Source: an uncultured Aquimarina sp. (GTDB taxonomy: Bacteria > Bacteroidota > Bacteroidia > Flavobacteriales > Flavobacteriaceae). Taken from it: a stretch of DNA of 64,000 nt. The notes under the pieces were generated by a model that saw only the letters and a list, made by a program, of their open reading frames with translations, had not been told where the DNA came from and did not search any database. This document shows positions 26,901-35,197 of this stretch, piece by piece. Each line of letters begins with the position of its first letter. Positions within the stretch are counted from its first letter, which is position 1. The DNA lies in assembly GCA_947503835.1 (NCBI GenBank), contig CANNFM010000005.1, forward strand, positions 62,001-126,000. Reading direction: 5' to 3'. Position numbers and translations under genes: made by a program.

Positions 26901-27178
26901 ATGTTGATATTATCATTGTCTGCGACAACAACTTCCTTTGTTGTAAAACCTACATAGCTATAAGTAAGCACAGCACCTCTATTAGTATTAATGGTATAGT
27001 TACCATCAAAATCGGTCTGTGTACCTGTAGCAGTACCTTTAACAACGATATTTACTCCAGGCAATGGTAGTCCGCTATTGTCGGATACATTACCTGAGAT
27101 CGTTTTTTCTTGTGCAAACGATAGTTGCACTACAAACGCCAGAATTAGCGTTAGAATTCCACTAAACTTTGTTCTCAT
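23960..27178 (-). CDS. SusC/RagA-family TonB-linked outer-membrane transporter (inner locus)
   Basis: The 1072-residue protein has a signal peptide ending SFAQ (residue 22), a carboxypeptidase-regulatory-like domain (GNVSDNSGLPLPGVNIVVKG, about 29-48), a TonB-dependent plug (SLGYAVSTL, then RIRGNVSITGDNQPLFVVNG) and a beta-barrel ending in Phe (GFSLKASF), as outer-membrane barrels do. No N-terminal STN signalling domain is present, so it is not the kind that talks directly to an anti-sigma factor. It leads the inner susC-susD-susE-like set and has a sequence block upstream of its start in common with the outer susC. Confidence 0.95.
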   Translation of the reverse strand: MRTKFSGILTLILAFVVQLSFAQEKTISGNVSDNSGLPLPGVNIVVKGTATGTQTDFDGNYTINTNRGAVLTYSYVGFTTKEVVVADNDNINIQLEASASELEEVVVTAQGISRQKKSLGYAVSTLKNDAIESRPEADIARVLTGKVSGVNVVQSGGVAGSGTNIRIRGNVSITGDNQPLFVVNGIPFNTSTNAESNVTTGNGSVSASSRFLDIDPNSITNVSVLKGLSATVLYGDAGRNGVILITTKTGSTALVNKGFEVTFNQSIFVNEIAGLPDYQNTYGQGANQTENVGFVGNWGNRFDRGVIVRAHYNQSDFATSFPEFQGVFQPYAAVEDNVEDFFRQGFGYTTSVNASKSSENVSFNVNFGHTDEDGYVPGNNITRSNFGLGGSAKLSNKLTVSGSMNFATSEFSTPPVAASAGTGNFSIFTRTLFIPRNLDLNGLPFQDPVTGANVYYRGDQNNPRWLVANSKETIDVDRFYNNVNATYDFNDNFSLTYRGGLDTYTETQEFYVNKGGVARIEAEQGFLKTTSAVNTIWDHSLLFNLKSLSLTEKIGLNGTLGFNANSETYEKFGVFSQGQVVFDFIDHSNYETQSNQDPFGSRLSRVQKENTLGLYGQLEFDYDSMLYLTVAARNDWTSTVEEENRSLFYPSTSVAFVPTTAFPSLKSDVLNFMKLRFGYGTSAGFPTPYNTRAALVLGTAQFLGDGLSLNTNSNLNTAPNPDLKAELHREFEAGLETNLLNNRVSLELSVYKRDSKDQILSKNLGPSSGNIFQFINASKIETEGIEVDIEVTPFKSNDNGFQWVSNFNFTAAESTVVDLPGGEEVNIAGFSNIGNFAIEGEPLGVLRGSYAVRDNEGNLIIDPNDGTIIASTDLGLDDEIIGDPNPDWRATSINTFSYKGFSLMAQVEYTHGGDFYGTTITNLLRRGVTTDTEDREGTFIVPGVLADPGTGNPLLDSSGNKIPNNIQLGANEVYFLNLIDPAGQQIYDGSIWRLREVSLTYALPKKFLDNTPFGSLSFSVLGQNLWYLAPNVPDGTNFDPEVISTGVGNGLGLDLQTAPSSRKYGFSLKASF

Positions 27179-28023
27179 TTTATAGATTTATTTGAATTAG
27201 CCAATGCCAAAAATGATAATAAAATCTTAATAAAGCAATTTTTTAGTATTAAAATTTAAATTAGGCTTTTTGGTGTATGCTTTATAAATAGAAGCGGTTG
27301 TGACATTGTGAGAATAATCTATGTCAAATATTTGAATGATCTGTCATCCTCTGTTTTTAATGAATAAGGAAATTGTTTTGATATGAATATTTGAGTAGAA
27401 TATTTGAAGAGTTATATTTTTTGTTTCTGAAATTCAAAGTATTATGTAAAAGTAGGATTGCTGGTGTTTATTTTTTTTGTTAACCATAAAGCTTGTTGCC
27501 ATGAAGCAATTACTTTGTATTGGTAGAATAGTTTTAAGGGAATAGATGTCTCTCAACAAGATACCTTTGTTTCTGTTTAGGTGATCAAAATATTTTTTTT
27601 AACAAGCCATAATAGCTGCTAAAAGAACTGGCTATAGTGTGCTTTCTGCTCCTCTAGCATAAGAAGAACTGTTAAAGTTTATAGTTATTTCGTTCCGGGG
27701 ATTTCTTTTATGCCTTCATAAAGTAATTTTCTGATTTTTTAAAAGAATGTAAGGAGCTTAGTATATTACCTGGGAATTCCACTTGTTATTTCGGTTTTCT
27801 ATTCGATTAGGTTTAAACATCCAATCGCAGTAAAAACTAGGTAGATAATGAAATTTTTCATTTCAATTGGTTTAGATAATGATAAAAAGAGCACGTTCAA
27901 ATACTTTCCTTAATAGATGTATAAACATGTTTTTAATATTTTAATTCATTATTTTAGGAAACCAATTGACTTTTAGATTGATCTGTTCTGTCATATCTAA
28001 AAAAACAACCTGTTTGATTATAG
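27179..28023. other. 845-nt gap between the two SusCD loci
   Basis: I see no convincing gene. The part nearest the inner susC start (27190-27225) holds the upstream element shared with the other susC. The rest is AT-rich with many stops in all frames; only very short open frames occur. A small dyad AATGAAA/TTTCATT lies near 27848. Decayed coding sequence or a long untranslated leader is possible. Confidence 0.5.
27190..27225 (-). promoter_or_regulatory. Upstream element of the inner susC, shared with the outer susC
   Basis: On the minus strand the block contains TTTTATTATCA, then TTTG, then GGCTAATTC, and ends about 12 nt before the start codon. The same words in the same order and nearly the same spacing precede the other susC (38449-38484). 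It may hold the promoter (CAnnTTTG in place of TAnnTTTG) and a regulator site. Confidence 0.55.
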
Positions 28024-28752
28024 TTATTTTGTTTTAAAGCTATAATTAAATATCTTTTTTAAATCATTTTCATTTTTATACGAGAGATTGTTTGATTTAA
28101 CATAATCCTCCAATAGAGGAATAGCGATAGTTTTTTCAACTATTTTGGTTATAAACTTCTTTTTTAATTTAAAAGGGGTAAAAGTAGTGCCCTTCATCAT
28201 AAAATAGGATTCAATCTTTATGATTTTATTTTTGCTGCGATTGAGCATAGGGTCAGGTGAACTTTCAATGAACTTCAAAGAATATTTTTTTAAAATTGAA
28301 AAATCGGCACCCTCATAGAGTACCTGAAATATTTTTTCTTTATTTTCTGATGGACTGAAATAGGATTTAAATTCTTTCCCATTTACAATAACTTTATCAA
28401 TATTCTTAAAATCAAAAATATAAATAGAGTCTCCTTCAATTTGTGACATGAAGGCTTCTTTGCTAATATTGAAATTAAAGTTGGTGAAGGTGTAGTTTTT
28501 CTTACTTAGTTTTATAACAGTCGTATTGTTCCAACTATCAAATAAGTATACAGAACCATCTGTTGGGACACTTGATGATTTTTTAAAAGAAGCAAAACTC
28601 CCGCTTAAAATTGCAGCCTGCGTTTTGAAATTATTAAATTTTATGGGTTGTCCTGCCGCATTACTATTAAAATCTGTTGACGTTAAGTTTTGGGCGTATA
28701 TACAACTAATTGCGAAAAACAATACAATGGTAATAATAGGTGTATTTTTCAT
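28024..28752 (-). CDS. Secreted protein of unknown function at the end of the outer locus
   Basis: I do not recognise this 242-residue protein. A signal peptide ends IYAQ near residue 21. The mature part is strand-rich in its first half (SVYLFDSWNNTTVIKLSKKNYTF split near 66-88) and basic in the second half, with a run of Lys near 190-205. A conserved-looking stretch GDSIYIFDFKNIDKVIVNG lies near 107-125. It follows the FG-GAP/ASPIC gene on the same strand after 148 nt and could belong to the same locus. No catalytic motif is visible. Confidence 0.7.
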   Translation of the reverse strand: MKNTPIITIVLFFAISCIYAQNLTSTDFNSNAAGQPIKFNNFKTQAAILSGSFASFKKSSSVPTDGSVYLFDSWNNTTVIKLSKKNYTFTNFNFNISKEAFMSQIEGDSIYIFDFKNIDKVIVNGKEFKSYFSPSENKEKIFQVLYEGADFSILKKYSLKFIESSPDPMLNRSKNKIIKIESYFMMKGTTFTPFKLKKKFITKIVEKTIAIPLLEDYVKSNNLSYKNENDLKKIFNYSFKTK

Positions 28753-28900
28753 AATATAATGATTTGTAGTTGTTTTTAAATATGCTCAAACCTGAAATTA
28801 ACGAAAAAATGCTAATTGACACTAAGATCATGAAACTTTGTATCGGTTATTAAAAAACGAGTTTTATTCGATATGAAAACTTATAATGTTTTAGTTCCTA

Positions 28901-31900
28901 TTAGTTTGTCAGTGGAGTAAACCGAAAGGTTTCAATATCTGCATTGTTAATACCGATAAGTAGGAATTCTTTATTGTTTTGTGACACGAATTCAACAGAT
29001 TTTGCATTGCCATTTATGTAAAGCCCTGTTTTGTCTGGTCCTAGTACAGTATATCCATTTTTTTTGTTTGAAAGTAAAACCAATCCAAATGCATTATCTA
29101 GACGCGGGGTTTCTACTTCTGTATTGTAAATAGTTCCAACAACAATTATATCTTCATAACCATCAGAGTTAAAATCAAATGGTTTGCTATCCAAAATTGG
29201 TATTGTTTGAGCCATTTTTGGAAGGGTTATTTTTTCAAAAACATCATTACCCTTGTTTAAAAGAAGAACAGAATTAAATTCGTTTGCTTCACGTTGGTAA
29301 GCTGTGTTTATTTTGTCGCCATATATTTTTTCTAAATCTGCGGTGGCAAACTCTTGATATGTTGGAATTTTTTTTGCAATAAATGGCATTTGTTGTGACG
29401 AGCATTCACGCCCTCTTGCCGGAACAAAATTTCCATTGTATTTATAACTTAATACGACATCATGAGTCCCATTTGAGTCAAAATCATCTGCATAAACTCG
29501 CAATGGTTTTTGCTTACTTGCCTTAAATTTCAAATTTAAACCAACGTTTCCAATGATATAATCTTTATTGCCATCATTATTTATGTCAGTTTCGGTAATA
29601 GAAAACCACCATCCTTTTTCATTATCTAAAGTACTTGTTTTTGAAATATCTTTAAATACACCCCGTTCATTTTTAAACAACCCAATAGAGGTCCATTCGC
29701 CAACCGCAATAAAATCTTGCCATCCATCATTATTGAAATCGGTTGCAATTACTTTATTTACAATCCCAAAATTCTCAAATGAAGGAGCAATTTGTTTGGT
29801 GATATTTTTAAAAGTCCCATTGACATTCTCATAAATTACAGATGATTCTGCGATGGGGTATTTTTGAGATACGATCCTATTTCCTAGGATTAGGTCAAAA
29901 TCCCCATCATTATCAAAATCAATTTTTGCTATTGTTTTTCCGCTAAAACTTGGATTATTTCCTGAGAATGGGTGTTTTGTGAAGTTTGCATTTCCATCAT
30001 TTATATATAATCTATCTTTTAGGTGTTTTGAATGTTCTTTAAACTCGTTTCCTCCACTTACTACATACATGTCAGTATCACCATCAGAGTCAAAATCAAA
30101 AAACAAGGTTTCCATGTCTTCAAATTTAGCATCCTTAATAAACAGATCAGTATTGCTTTTTTTAAATCCTTGCGTGGTCTGGATAAACAACTGTCCTGCT
30201 TGTCCAGAGGCACCACCAATATATAGATCCTCTTTTTTATCCCCATTTACATCTCCTTTTGCAATACAGGGGCCTAATGTGGATTGTTTATAAGGTAATA
30301 ATATCTCATTTTCAAAATCGTCGTAGTCGTTTTCTTTATGATTAAAACGTATGAGGTTTTTTGTCCGATTAAATAGGAAATGTTGTTTTTGGGATTCTGA
30401 TTTTTTTTTGAAAATGGCATTTTTTTCAGATACCCTTATCGTTGTATTTGCTTTTACATTATATAATGTTTCGTGTTTTCCGGATAACCATGCGATTTTT
30501 ACAGTATCTATTGATGTTATTTTACCTAAACCAAAATGGATGGTTTTGTCAATGGAAGATAAATAACCCCGAACTCTTTTAGACTCTTTAGTTTTTATGG
30601 TACCGTCATAATATAGAGTAGCCTTTGCAAAATCCTCAGATGTACTGCCTGTAGTATTGATTTTCAAAAAGTTTCCATGATTGTTTTCTATACTCATGTT
30701 TTTGTATAAAAACGATTCTCCGTCTATGTTATTGACTACAATTTCTAAATCACCATCATTATCTAGGTCTGAATATGCTGCGCCATTAGAAAATGAAGTT
30801 TCATTGAGTTGTGTCGTAGAAGTTATATCCTCAAAATTTAAATCTCCATTATTTTTAAAGAGGATATTAGATAATTTCTCTGAAGGTAGGCGATTGTATA
30901 TTTCTTTTTTTACATCCAAGGGGACATTTCCTTTGTAATATTTTTTTGCTTTACGAATTAATGTCCTTATATCATTATCAAGTGCATATTTTCTATAGCC
31001 ATTGGTTACATAGATATCATCATTTTGATCATTGTTAAAATCAAAAACAAGACCAGCCCAACTCCAATCTGTTTTAGAAAGCCCTGTATGTTGAGCGATA
31101 TTATGAAAGTTATTATTACCAACATTCAGTTGTAAGGAATTAAACATGTATTGATTGTGTAAATTAAGCTTGTTAATTAATAAATCAAACTTTTTTACAT
31201 TCATGGATGCCATTAAAGTTTTAGATCTTACATGATCACTAGATGCCATATCTAAAACAAAAATGTCTTTTAAATTGTCATTATTTATATCTGCAATGTC
31301 GACACCCATCCCATAAAAGGATACTTGGTTGGTGTATTCTTTAATTCGATCTGTAAAAGTATTGTTCTTATTATTGATATATAAAGCATCCGGGACATAA
31401 TAATCGTTGGCTATGTAGATGTCCAACCATCCGTCGTTATTAATATCACTAACACATAGTCCCAAACCAAAACTTGGCTGAAGTAGGCCTGCTTTTTTTG
31501 TGATATTTATAAATTTTCCACCTGTGTTTTCATATAAATGACTAGAGCTTTTAGTTCGTTTTGACTTCTCCTTTAGGGTGTTATAAAATGTAGTTGGGTC
31601 GAGACCGTAATACTCACTTTCATTCATTACAATACAATCTAAATCGCCATCTTTATCAAAATCAAAAAAAGCAGACTGGGTACTTATGCCATGATCGTCT
31701 AATCCATATTCTGAAGCTTTTTCTTTAAAAGTTAAATCTTTTTGATTGATAAGGAGTATATTTTTTCTAGAACTCTCCTCATTGGGTCCTCCTTGAGAGA
31801 TATAGATATCCATCCACCCGTCATTATTTACATCTGCAAAGGTGACCCCATTGGACCAGTTTTTATTGGTGTTGATGTTTGCTGTTGCGGATATATCTTC

Positions 31901-32251
31901 AAAAACAAGATTTCCTTTGTTTATATAGAGTTTATTGGGTACTTGGTTTCCGCAGAAAAATATATCTTTTAAACCATCATTATTGAGATCCTCAACACCA
32001 ACTCCGGCGCCATTGTAAAAAAAATCAAAATCGAATAAATTAGATTTTGTAGAAATAGTATCTACAATGGTGTTTTTAAAATACAAATTACTGGTTGAGG
32101 CGGGAACTTTTGTAAAATAGTGTTGGGAAGACTCTTTTTTTATTCTTTCTTCAGTAGTATTTTTTTGCACTTTTTTTGCACTTGAGTCTTCTTTGCAGGA
32201 ATAAAGTACTAAGAGGGGTATAGATAGAAATATAAAAAATAGCTTATTCAT
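28901..32251 (-). CDS. FG-GAP/VCBS-repeat lipoprotein with ASPIC/UnbV domain
   Basis: The 1116-residue lipoprotein (signal ends VLYSC, Cys19, followed by KEDSS) contains about 14 copies of a DxNxDGxxDI-type calcium loop spread over two propellers, for example DLNNDGLKDIFF, DVNNDGWMDIYI, DFDKDGDLDCIV, DFDSDGDTDMYV and DINNDGNKDYII. Between the propellers (about residues 545-620) is an ASPIC/UnbV domain (RGYLSSIDKTIHFGLG). The build resembles CRTAC1-type proteins often found beside SusC/SusD genes. It is probably surface-exposed and binds a large or glycosylated ligand; no enzyme motif is seen. A terminator (32485-32518) separates it from the outer SusE-like gene. Confidence 0.88.
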   Translation of the reverse strand: MNKLFFIFLSIPLLVLYSCKEDSSAKKVQKNTTEERIKKESSQHYFTKVPASTSNLYFKNTIVDTISTKSNLFDFDFFYNGAGVGVEDLNNDGLKDIFFCGNQVPNKLYINKGNLVFEDISATANINTNKNWSNGVTFADVNNDGWMDIYISQGGPNEESSRKNILLINQKDLTFKEKASEYGLDDHGISTQSAFFDFDKDGDLDCIVMNESEYYGLDPTTFYNTLKEKSKRTKSSSHLYENTGGKFINITKKAGLLQPSFGLGLCVSDINNDGWLDIYIANDYYVPDALYINNKNNTFTDRIKEYTNQVSFYGMGVDIADINNDNLKDIFVLDMASSDHVRSKTLMASMNVKKFDLLINKLNLHNQYMFNSLQLNVGNNNFHNIAQHTGLSKTDWSWAGLVFDFNNDQNDDIYVTNGYRKYALDNDIRTLIRKAKKYYKGNVPLDVKKEIYNRLPSEKLSNILFKNNGDLNFEDITSTTQLNETSFSNGAAYSDLDNDGDLEIVVNNIDGESFLYKNMSIENNHGNFLKINTTGSTSEDFAKATLYYDGTIKTKESKRVRGYLSSIDKTIHFGLGKITSIDTVKIAWLSGKHETLYNVKANTTIRVSEKNAIFKKKSESQKQHFLFNRTKNLIRFNHKENDYDDFENEILLPYKQSTLGPCIAKGDVNGDKKEDLYIGGASGQAGQLFIQTTQGFKKSNTDLFIKDAKFEDMETLFFDFDSDGDTDMYVVSGGNEFKEHSKHLKDRLYINDGNANFTKHPFSGNNPSFSGKTIAKIDFDNDGDFDLILGNRIVSQKYPIAESSVIYENVNGTFKNITKQIAPSFENFGIVNKVIATDFNNDGWQDFIAVGEWTSIGLFKNERGVFKDISKTSTLDNEKGWWFSITETDINNDGNKDYIIGNVGLNLKFKASKQKPLRVYADDFDSNGTHDVVLSYKYNGNFVPARGRECSSQQMPFIAKKIPTYQEFATADLEKIYGDKINTAYQREANEFNSVLLLNKGNDVFEKITLPKMAQTIPILDSKPFDFNSDGYEDIIVVGTIYNTEVETPRLDNAFGLVLLSNKKNGYTVLGPDKTGLYINGNAKSVEFVSQNNKEFLLIGINNADIETFRFTPLTN

Positions 32252-32484
32252 ATAATTAAATGATTCAATGTCTGGTTAAAGATATAAGACTGCTTCGCTT
32301 TTAGAAATAAACACAAGATCTTTTTTAATAAACTAAAATTTGACTAGTGATATTTTTTGTATTTAACATCACATATTTACAACAGTATGGGCGTCCTTTT
32401 AAAAAAGGGCAAAATACACTTTGTTTACACAATTAAAAATCAATATAAAAAATGATTTTTTACTAGGTAATAGTTGTCTAAATT
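32252..32484. other. 233-nt gap upstream of the FG-GAP gene
   Basis: No gene or RNA is evident. A promoter for the FG-GAP gene would be expected here because a terminator closes the upstream genes, but I found no exact TAnnTTTG box on the minus strand. Confidence 0.4.
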
Positions 32485-32518
32485 AAAAAAAGGTTTCTAC
32501 ATGTAGAAACCTTTTTTT
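32485..32518 (-). terminator. Terminator after the outer SusE-like gene
   Basis: A fully symmetrical palindrome (AGGTTTCTACA and its complement) is flanked by A7 and T7, which makes it a bidirectional intrinsic terminator. It lies 25 nt past the stop of the 32543-33427 gene. Confidence 0.85.
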
Positions 32519-32542
32519 AATTTATAAGTTTTCAATTATAAA

Positions 32543-33427
32543 TTATAAGCAAATATTTAAAAGTATTTCTCCAGTACCTGGATCCGGGCCATCTTTTGCT
32601 GCCTCAATTGGGGTTGATCCATCAAGAGGATCGTATTCTATCGAGTAAGTATTATCTCCTTCGGCACTACCCGAATTATATGTGAATAGCAATTCGGTAG
32701 TTCCGCCAGGAACTGTTACTACATGTTCGGTTCCTGCTCCATCTGCAGTGTAGTCTGTACTTGTGCCATCTATGGTTACGGTAATGGATGCGCCTTCCCA
32801 ACCGTTTTCTTCACTATCAACTAAGTCTAATGTGTACTCTCCGGCAAAAGGTATTATTGGAATACATTGTAAGCGAACAGCGTATATAAAAGGAGAAGAG
32901 AAAAACGAACCTCCAGAAACTGTACCGCCTAAGTTATTATTAGTAAACACTCTTCCATCTGTTAATTCTAATTCAAAACGAAAATTAAACTCATCTCCTC
33001 CGTTAAACTCACCATCATTCAATTCATTAATAGCTAAGGCTTCAGCTAGTGTTGATGAAAAATCTAATCGTGGGAGGTCAAAATCTGAAATTGTTAAACC
33101 AGCTCCAGTTTCGGTAAGAATAAGTACTTCATCTTTGCTGTTGTCAACCCCATCATCAAGGTTGTCTTTAAAACTTTGATACAGTCTTATTTCGGAGATC
33201 AAGCCGCCTTTTTCTGCATCTTGTTCTTCAAGAGCTACATCAAATACAAATCGAGTGCTGTTTGGATCAAAAAAATTAAATATGCTGGTAGCGTTAATGG
33301 TTCTTAAAACAGCCCCATTAGTAGCTCCATCGAGAACATTATCAATGGTTTTATCATCTGTGCTACAAGATTGCATCATTGAAAATGCAAAAAGGAGTAC
33401 AAAGAATTTATTTATATATTTTTTCAT
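32543..33427 (-). CDS. SusE/F-like surface lipoprotein of the outer SusCD locus
   Basis: The 294-residue lipoprotein (signal ends MMQSC, Cys21, followed by STDDK) has an N-terminal Ig-like portion (FVFDVALEEQDAEKGGLISE, about 60-79). A C-terminal beta-sandwich follows, starting after LQCIPIIPFAGEYTLDL, with Gly/Asp-rich turns (DSEENGWEGASITV). Its plan parallels the lipoprotein at 21294-22298, and it occupies the same third position after susC and susD. The probable role is surface substrate binding. It lies 19 nt downstream of susD and is closed by a strong terminator. Confidence 0.72.
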   Translation of the reverse strand: MKKYINKFFVLLFAFSMMQSCSTDDKTIDNVLDGATNGAVLRTINATSIFNFFDPNSTRFVFDVALEEQDAEKGGLISEIRLYQSFKDNLDDGVDNSKDEVLILTETGAGLTISDFDLPRLDFSSTLAEALAINELNDGEFNGGDEFNFRFELELTDGRVFTNNNLGGTVSGGSFFSSPFIYAVRLQCIPIIPFAGEYTLDLVDSEENGWEGASITVTIDGTSTDYTADGAGTEHVVTVPGGTTELLFTYNSGSAEGDNTYSIEYDPLDGSTPIEAAKDGPDPGTGEILLNICL

Positions 33428-33446
33428 CAGAAATATTTTTTAATTA

Positions 33447-35180
33447 TTAATTTGCTGCAGGAGCACTAGCGTTAGTATCCCAAAATACAGGTTGTGCCTG
33501 ATCTGGTTTTTGGCTAATACTAGAGTTTGTATTCACCTCATTTGCTGGGTAAAATAAAGATCTAATAAATGTGCCCGGATTTGGATCTAAACTTGGCTGT
33601 AAGGTAGTTGGATACCCTGTCCTTCTGTAAAAGTTATAAGATTCAATTCCGTTACCAAATACAGCAATAAAATATTGTTCTCCTAAGATATCCCATTTTC
33701 CTTCCATGTCTGCTGCGTTAAATGCAGTTTCAACACTTGTAATAAAACTAGTAACATCAGCATTTGAGGGTTCAAAAGAAGTATCGGCAGAAGAATCTAG
33801 GCTAACAAAACTTTGTACTTTGGCAATAGATTTTGTTATACCGGCAGACATAAAAGTTTGGGCATCACCAGTATTACCATTTACCATGGCTATTTCTGCC
33901 TGCATGAAATCTACCCATGCAGCTGTTAAAATAGGGGTGATCCCTGCACCTCTACCACCGGAACCTGCTGCAACACCTGCATTATCTGGATCTGTATCAA
34001 ATCGATCATCATCAAATTTTCCACCAACAGGGTAAACACCAAAAGTGGTACGTAAAAAACCGTCTGGTGGGATACCAGCATCATCATGATGATCTCTCCC
34101 CCAATAACCATTATCTAAATTGCAAAATGTGAATCCTCCTGAAACATAATGTGCAGGCGCACTTTGTAAAGAGCATTGTAGGGTTTCTTCATTTGGAGGT
34201 GTTCCCGATGCGCCAGGAACAGCACCTGTTTGTCTATAAAAGTAGTAACGAATTCTAGGGTCCAAAGAAGTATTCATTTGGTTCATTAACCAGTTAGACA
34301 TATAATCACCAGCTCCGGTAGCTGTATAGTTTAAACCATATCTGGGATGTCTGGTATCAGGTTGAGAAGGACTTGTGGCAGGCCAATTAAATTGAAAATC
34401 GTCAGCCGTAGCACTAATATAATCACCAGAATCTAATATTGTTGTAATATTTGCTAATGCAGTAGGGTCTACTAAGCGCCTTTGATTGTATAAACGCATT
34501 TTAAGTGTATTTGTAGCTTTAACCCATTTTTCATAGTCATTTCCGTAAAAGAAAATTGTTGGAGGTTCGAGTTGTGCGTTTATTTCACTTTCAAAATTTA
34601 CAATAGCATTATCTAAAAGAATTAGCGCAGCATCATATATAGAAGCTCCACTATCTAGGGCTGGGTTTAGATTGTCTATTCCAGCTATTGTTTCTGTATA
34701 AGGTACATCTCCATAAAAATCTACCATAGCAGTCATTACATAGGCTTCTATAAATTGTGCAATAGCGATGTGTCTGACTTGTCCTGTTGTTTCAGCAATA
34801 GAAACCATGGATCTAATATCTGCTAAAACACCTTGATAGGCATTAACCCATTCATCATCAGAATCACTGCCTAAATAATTGGTGCTATATTGTTTACTGG
34901 AAATTGATGCTGTAAGCCTTGTTAATTCTGTTCCAAAGAGAGATAAACCATCTCCGTTGGTGTTTCCTCCGGTTACCCAATTATCATTTGGATCAAAATC
35001 TGCATCACCTTCTATTTGTCTAACAAAGTCTTCTTGTATAGAAGTTAAAAATAAATCTGCACTTGCTTGTTCTGGAGTTAAAAAATTAGGATCATCCCTA
35101 AGATCTAATTCCGTTGTTTCGCATGAAAAAACTAGAAAGAGACTTGTTACTATTAATATATATATATTTATATTTTTCAT
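33447..35180 (-). CDS. SusD/RagB-family outer-membrane lipoprotein (outer locus)
   Basis: The 577-residue lipoprotein (signal ends LVFSC, Cys20) shows SusD-like_2 features: LDLRDDPNFLTPEQASADLF after the anchor (residues 25-44), the helical stretch FIEAYVMTAMVDFYGDVPYT (about 168-187), YWGRDHHDDAGIPPDG, and the closing PVFWDTNAS. It is about 36 residues longer than the inner SusD, with an added segment near the GAVPGASGTPPNEETLQC loop. It is the lid partner of the upstream SusC barrel, 17 nt away. The substrate is unknown; no polysaccharide-degrading gene is nearby to suggest one. Confidence 0.93.
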   Translation of the reverse strand: MKNINIYILIVTSLFLVFSCETTELDLRDDPNFLTPEQASADLFLTSIQEDFVRQIEGDADFDPNDNWVTGGNTNGDGLSLFGTELTRLTASISSKQYSTNYLGSDSDDEWVNAYQGVLADIRSMVSIAETTGQVRHIAIAQFIEAYVMTAMVDFYGDVPYTETIAGIDNLNPALDSGASIYDAALILLDNAIVNFESEINAQLEPPTIFFYGNDYEKWVKATNTLKMRLYNQRRLVDPTALANITTILDSGDYISATADDFQFNWPATSPSQPDTRHPRYGLNYTATGAGDYMSNWLMNQMNTSLDPRIRYYFYRQTGAVPGASGTPPNEETLQCSLQSAPAHYVSGGFTFCNLDNGYWGRDHHDDAGIPPDGFLRTTFGVYPVGGKFDDDRFDTDPDNAGVAAGSGGRGAGITPILTAAWVDFMQAEIAMVNGNTGDAQTFMSAGITKSIAKVQSFVSLDSSADTSFEPSNADVTSFITSVETAFNAADMEGKWDILGEQYFIAVFGNGIESYNFYRRTGYPTTLQPSLDPNPGTFIRSLFYPANEVNTNSSISQKPDQAQPVFWDTNASAPAAN

Positions 35181-35197
35181 TTTTTTTAAGTATAAAA

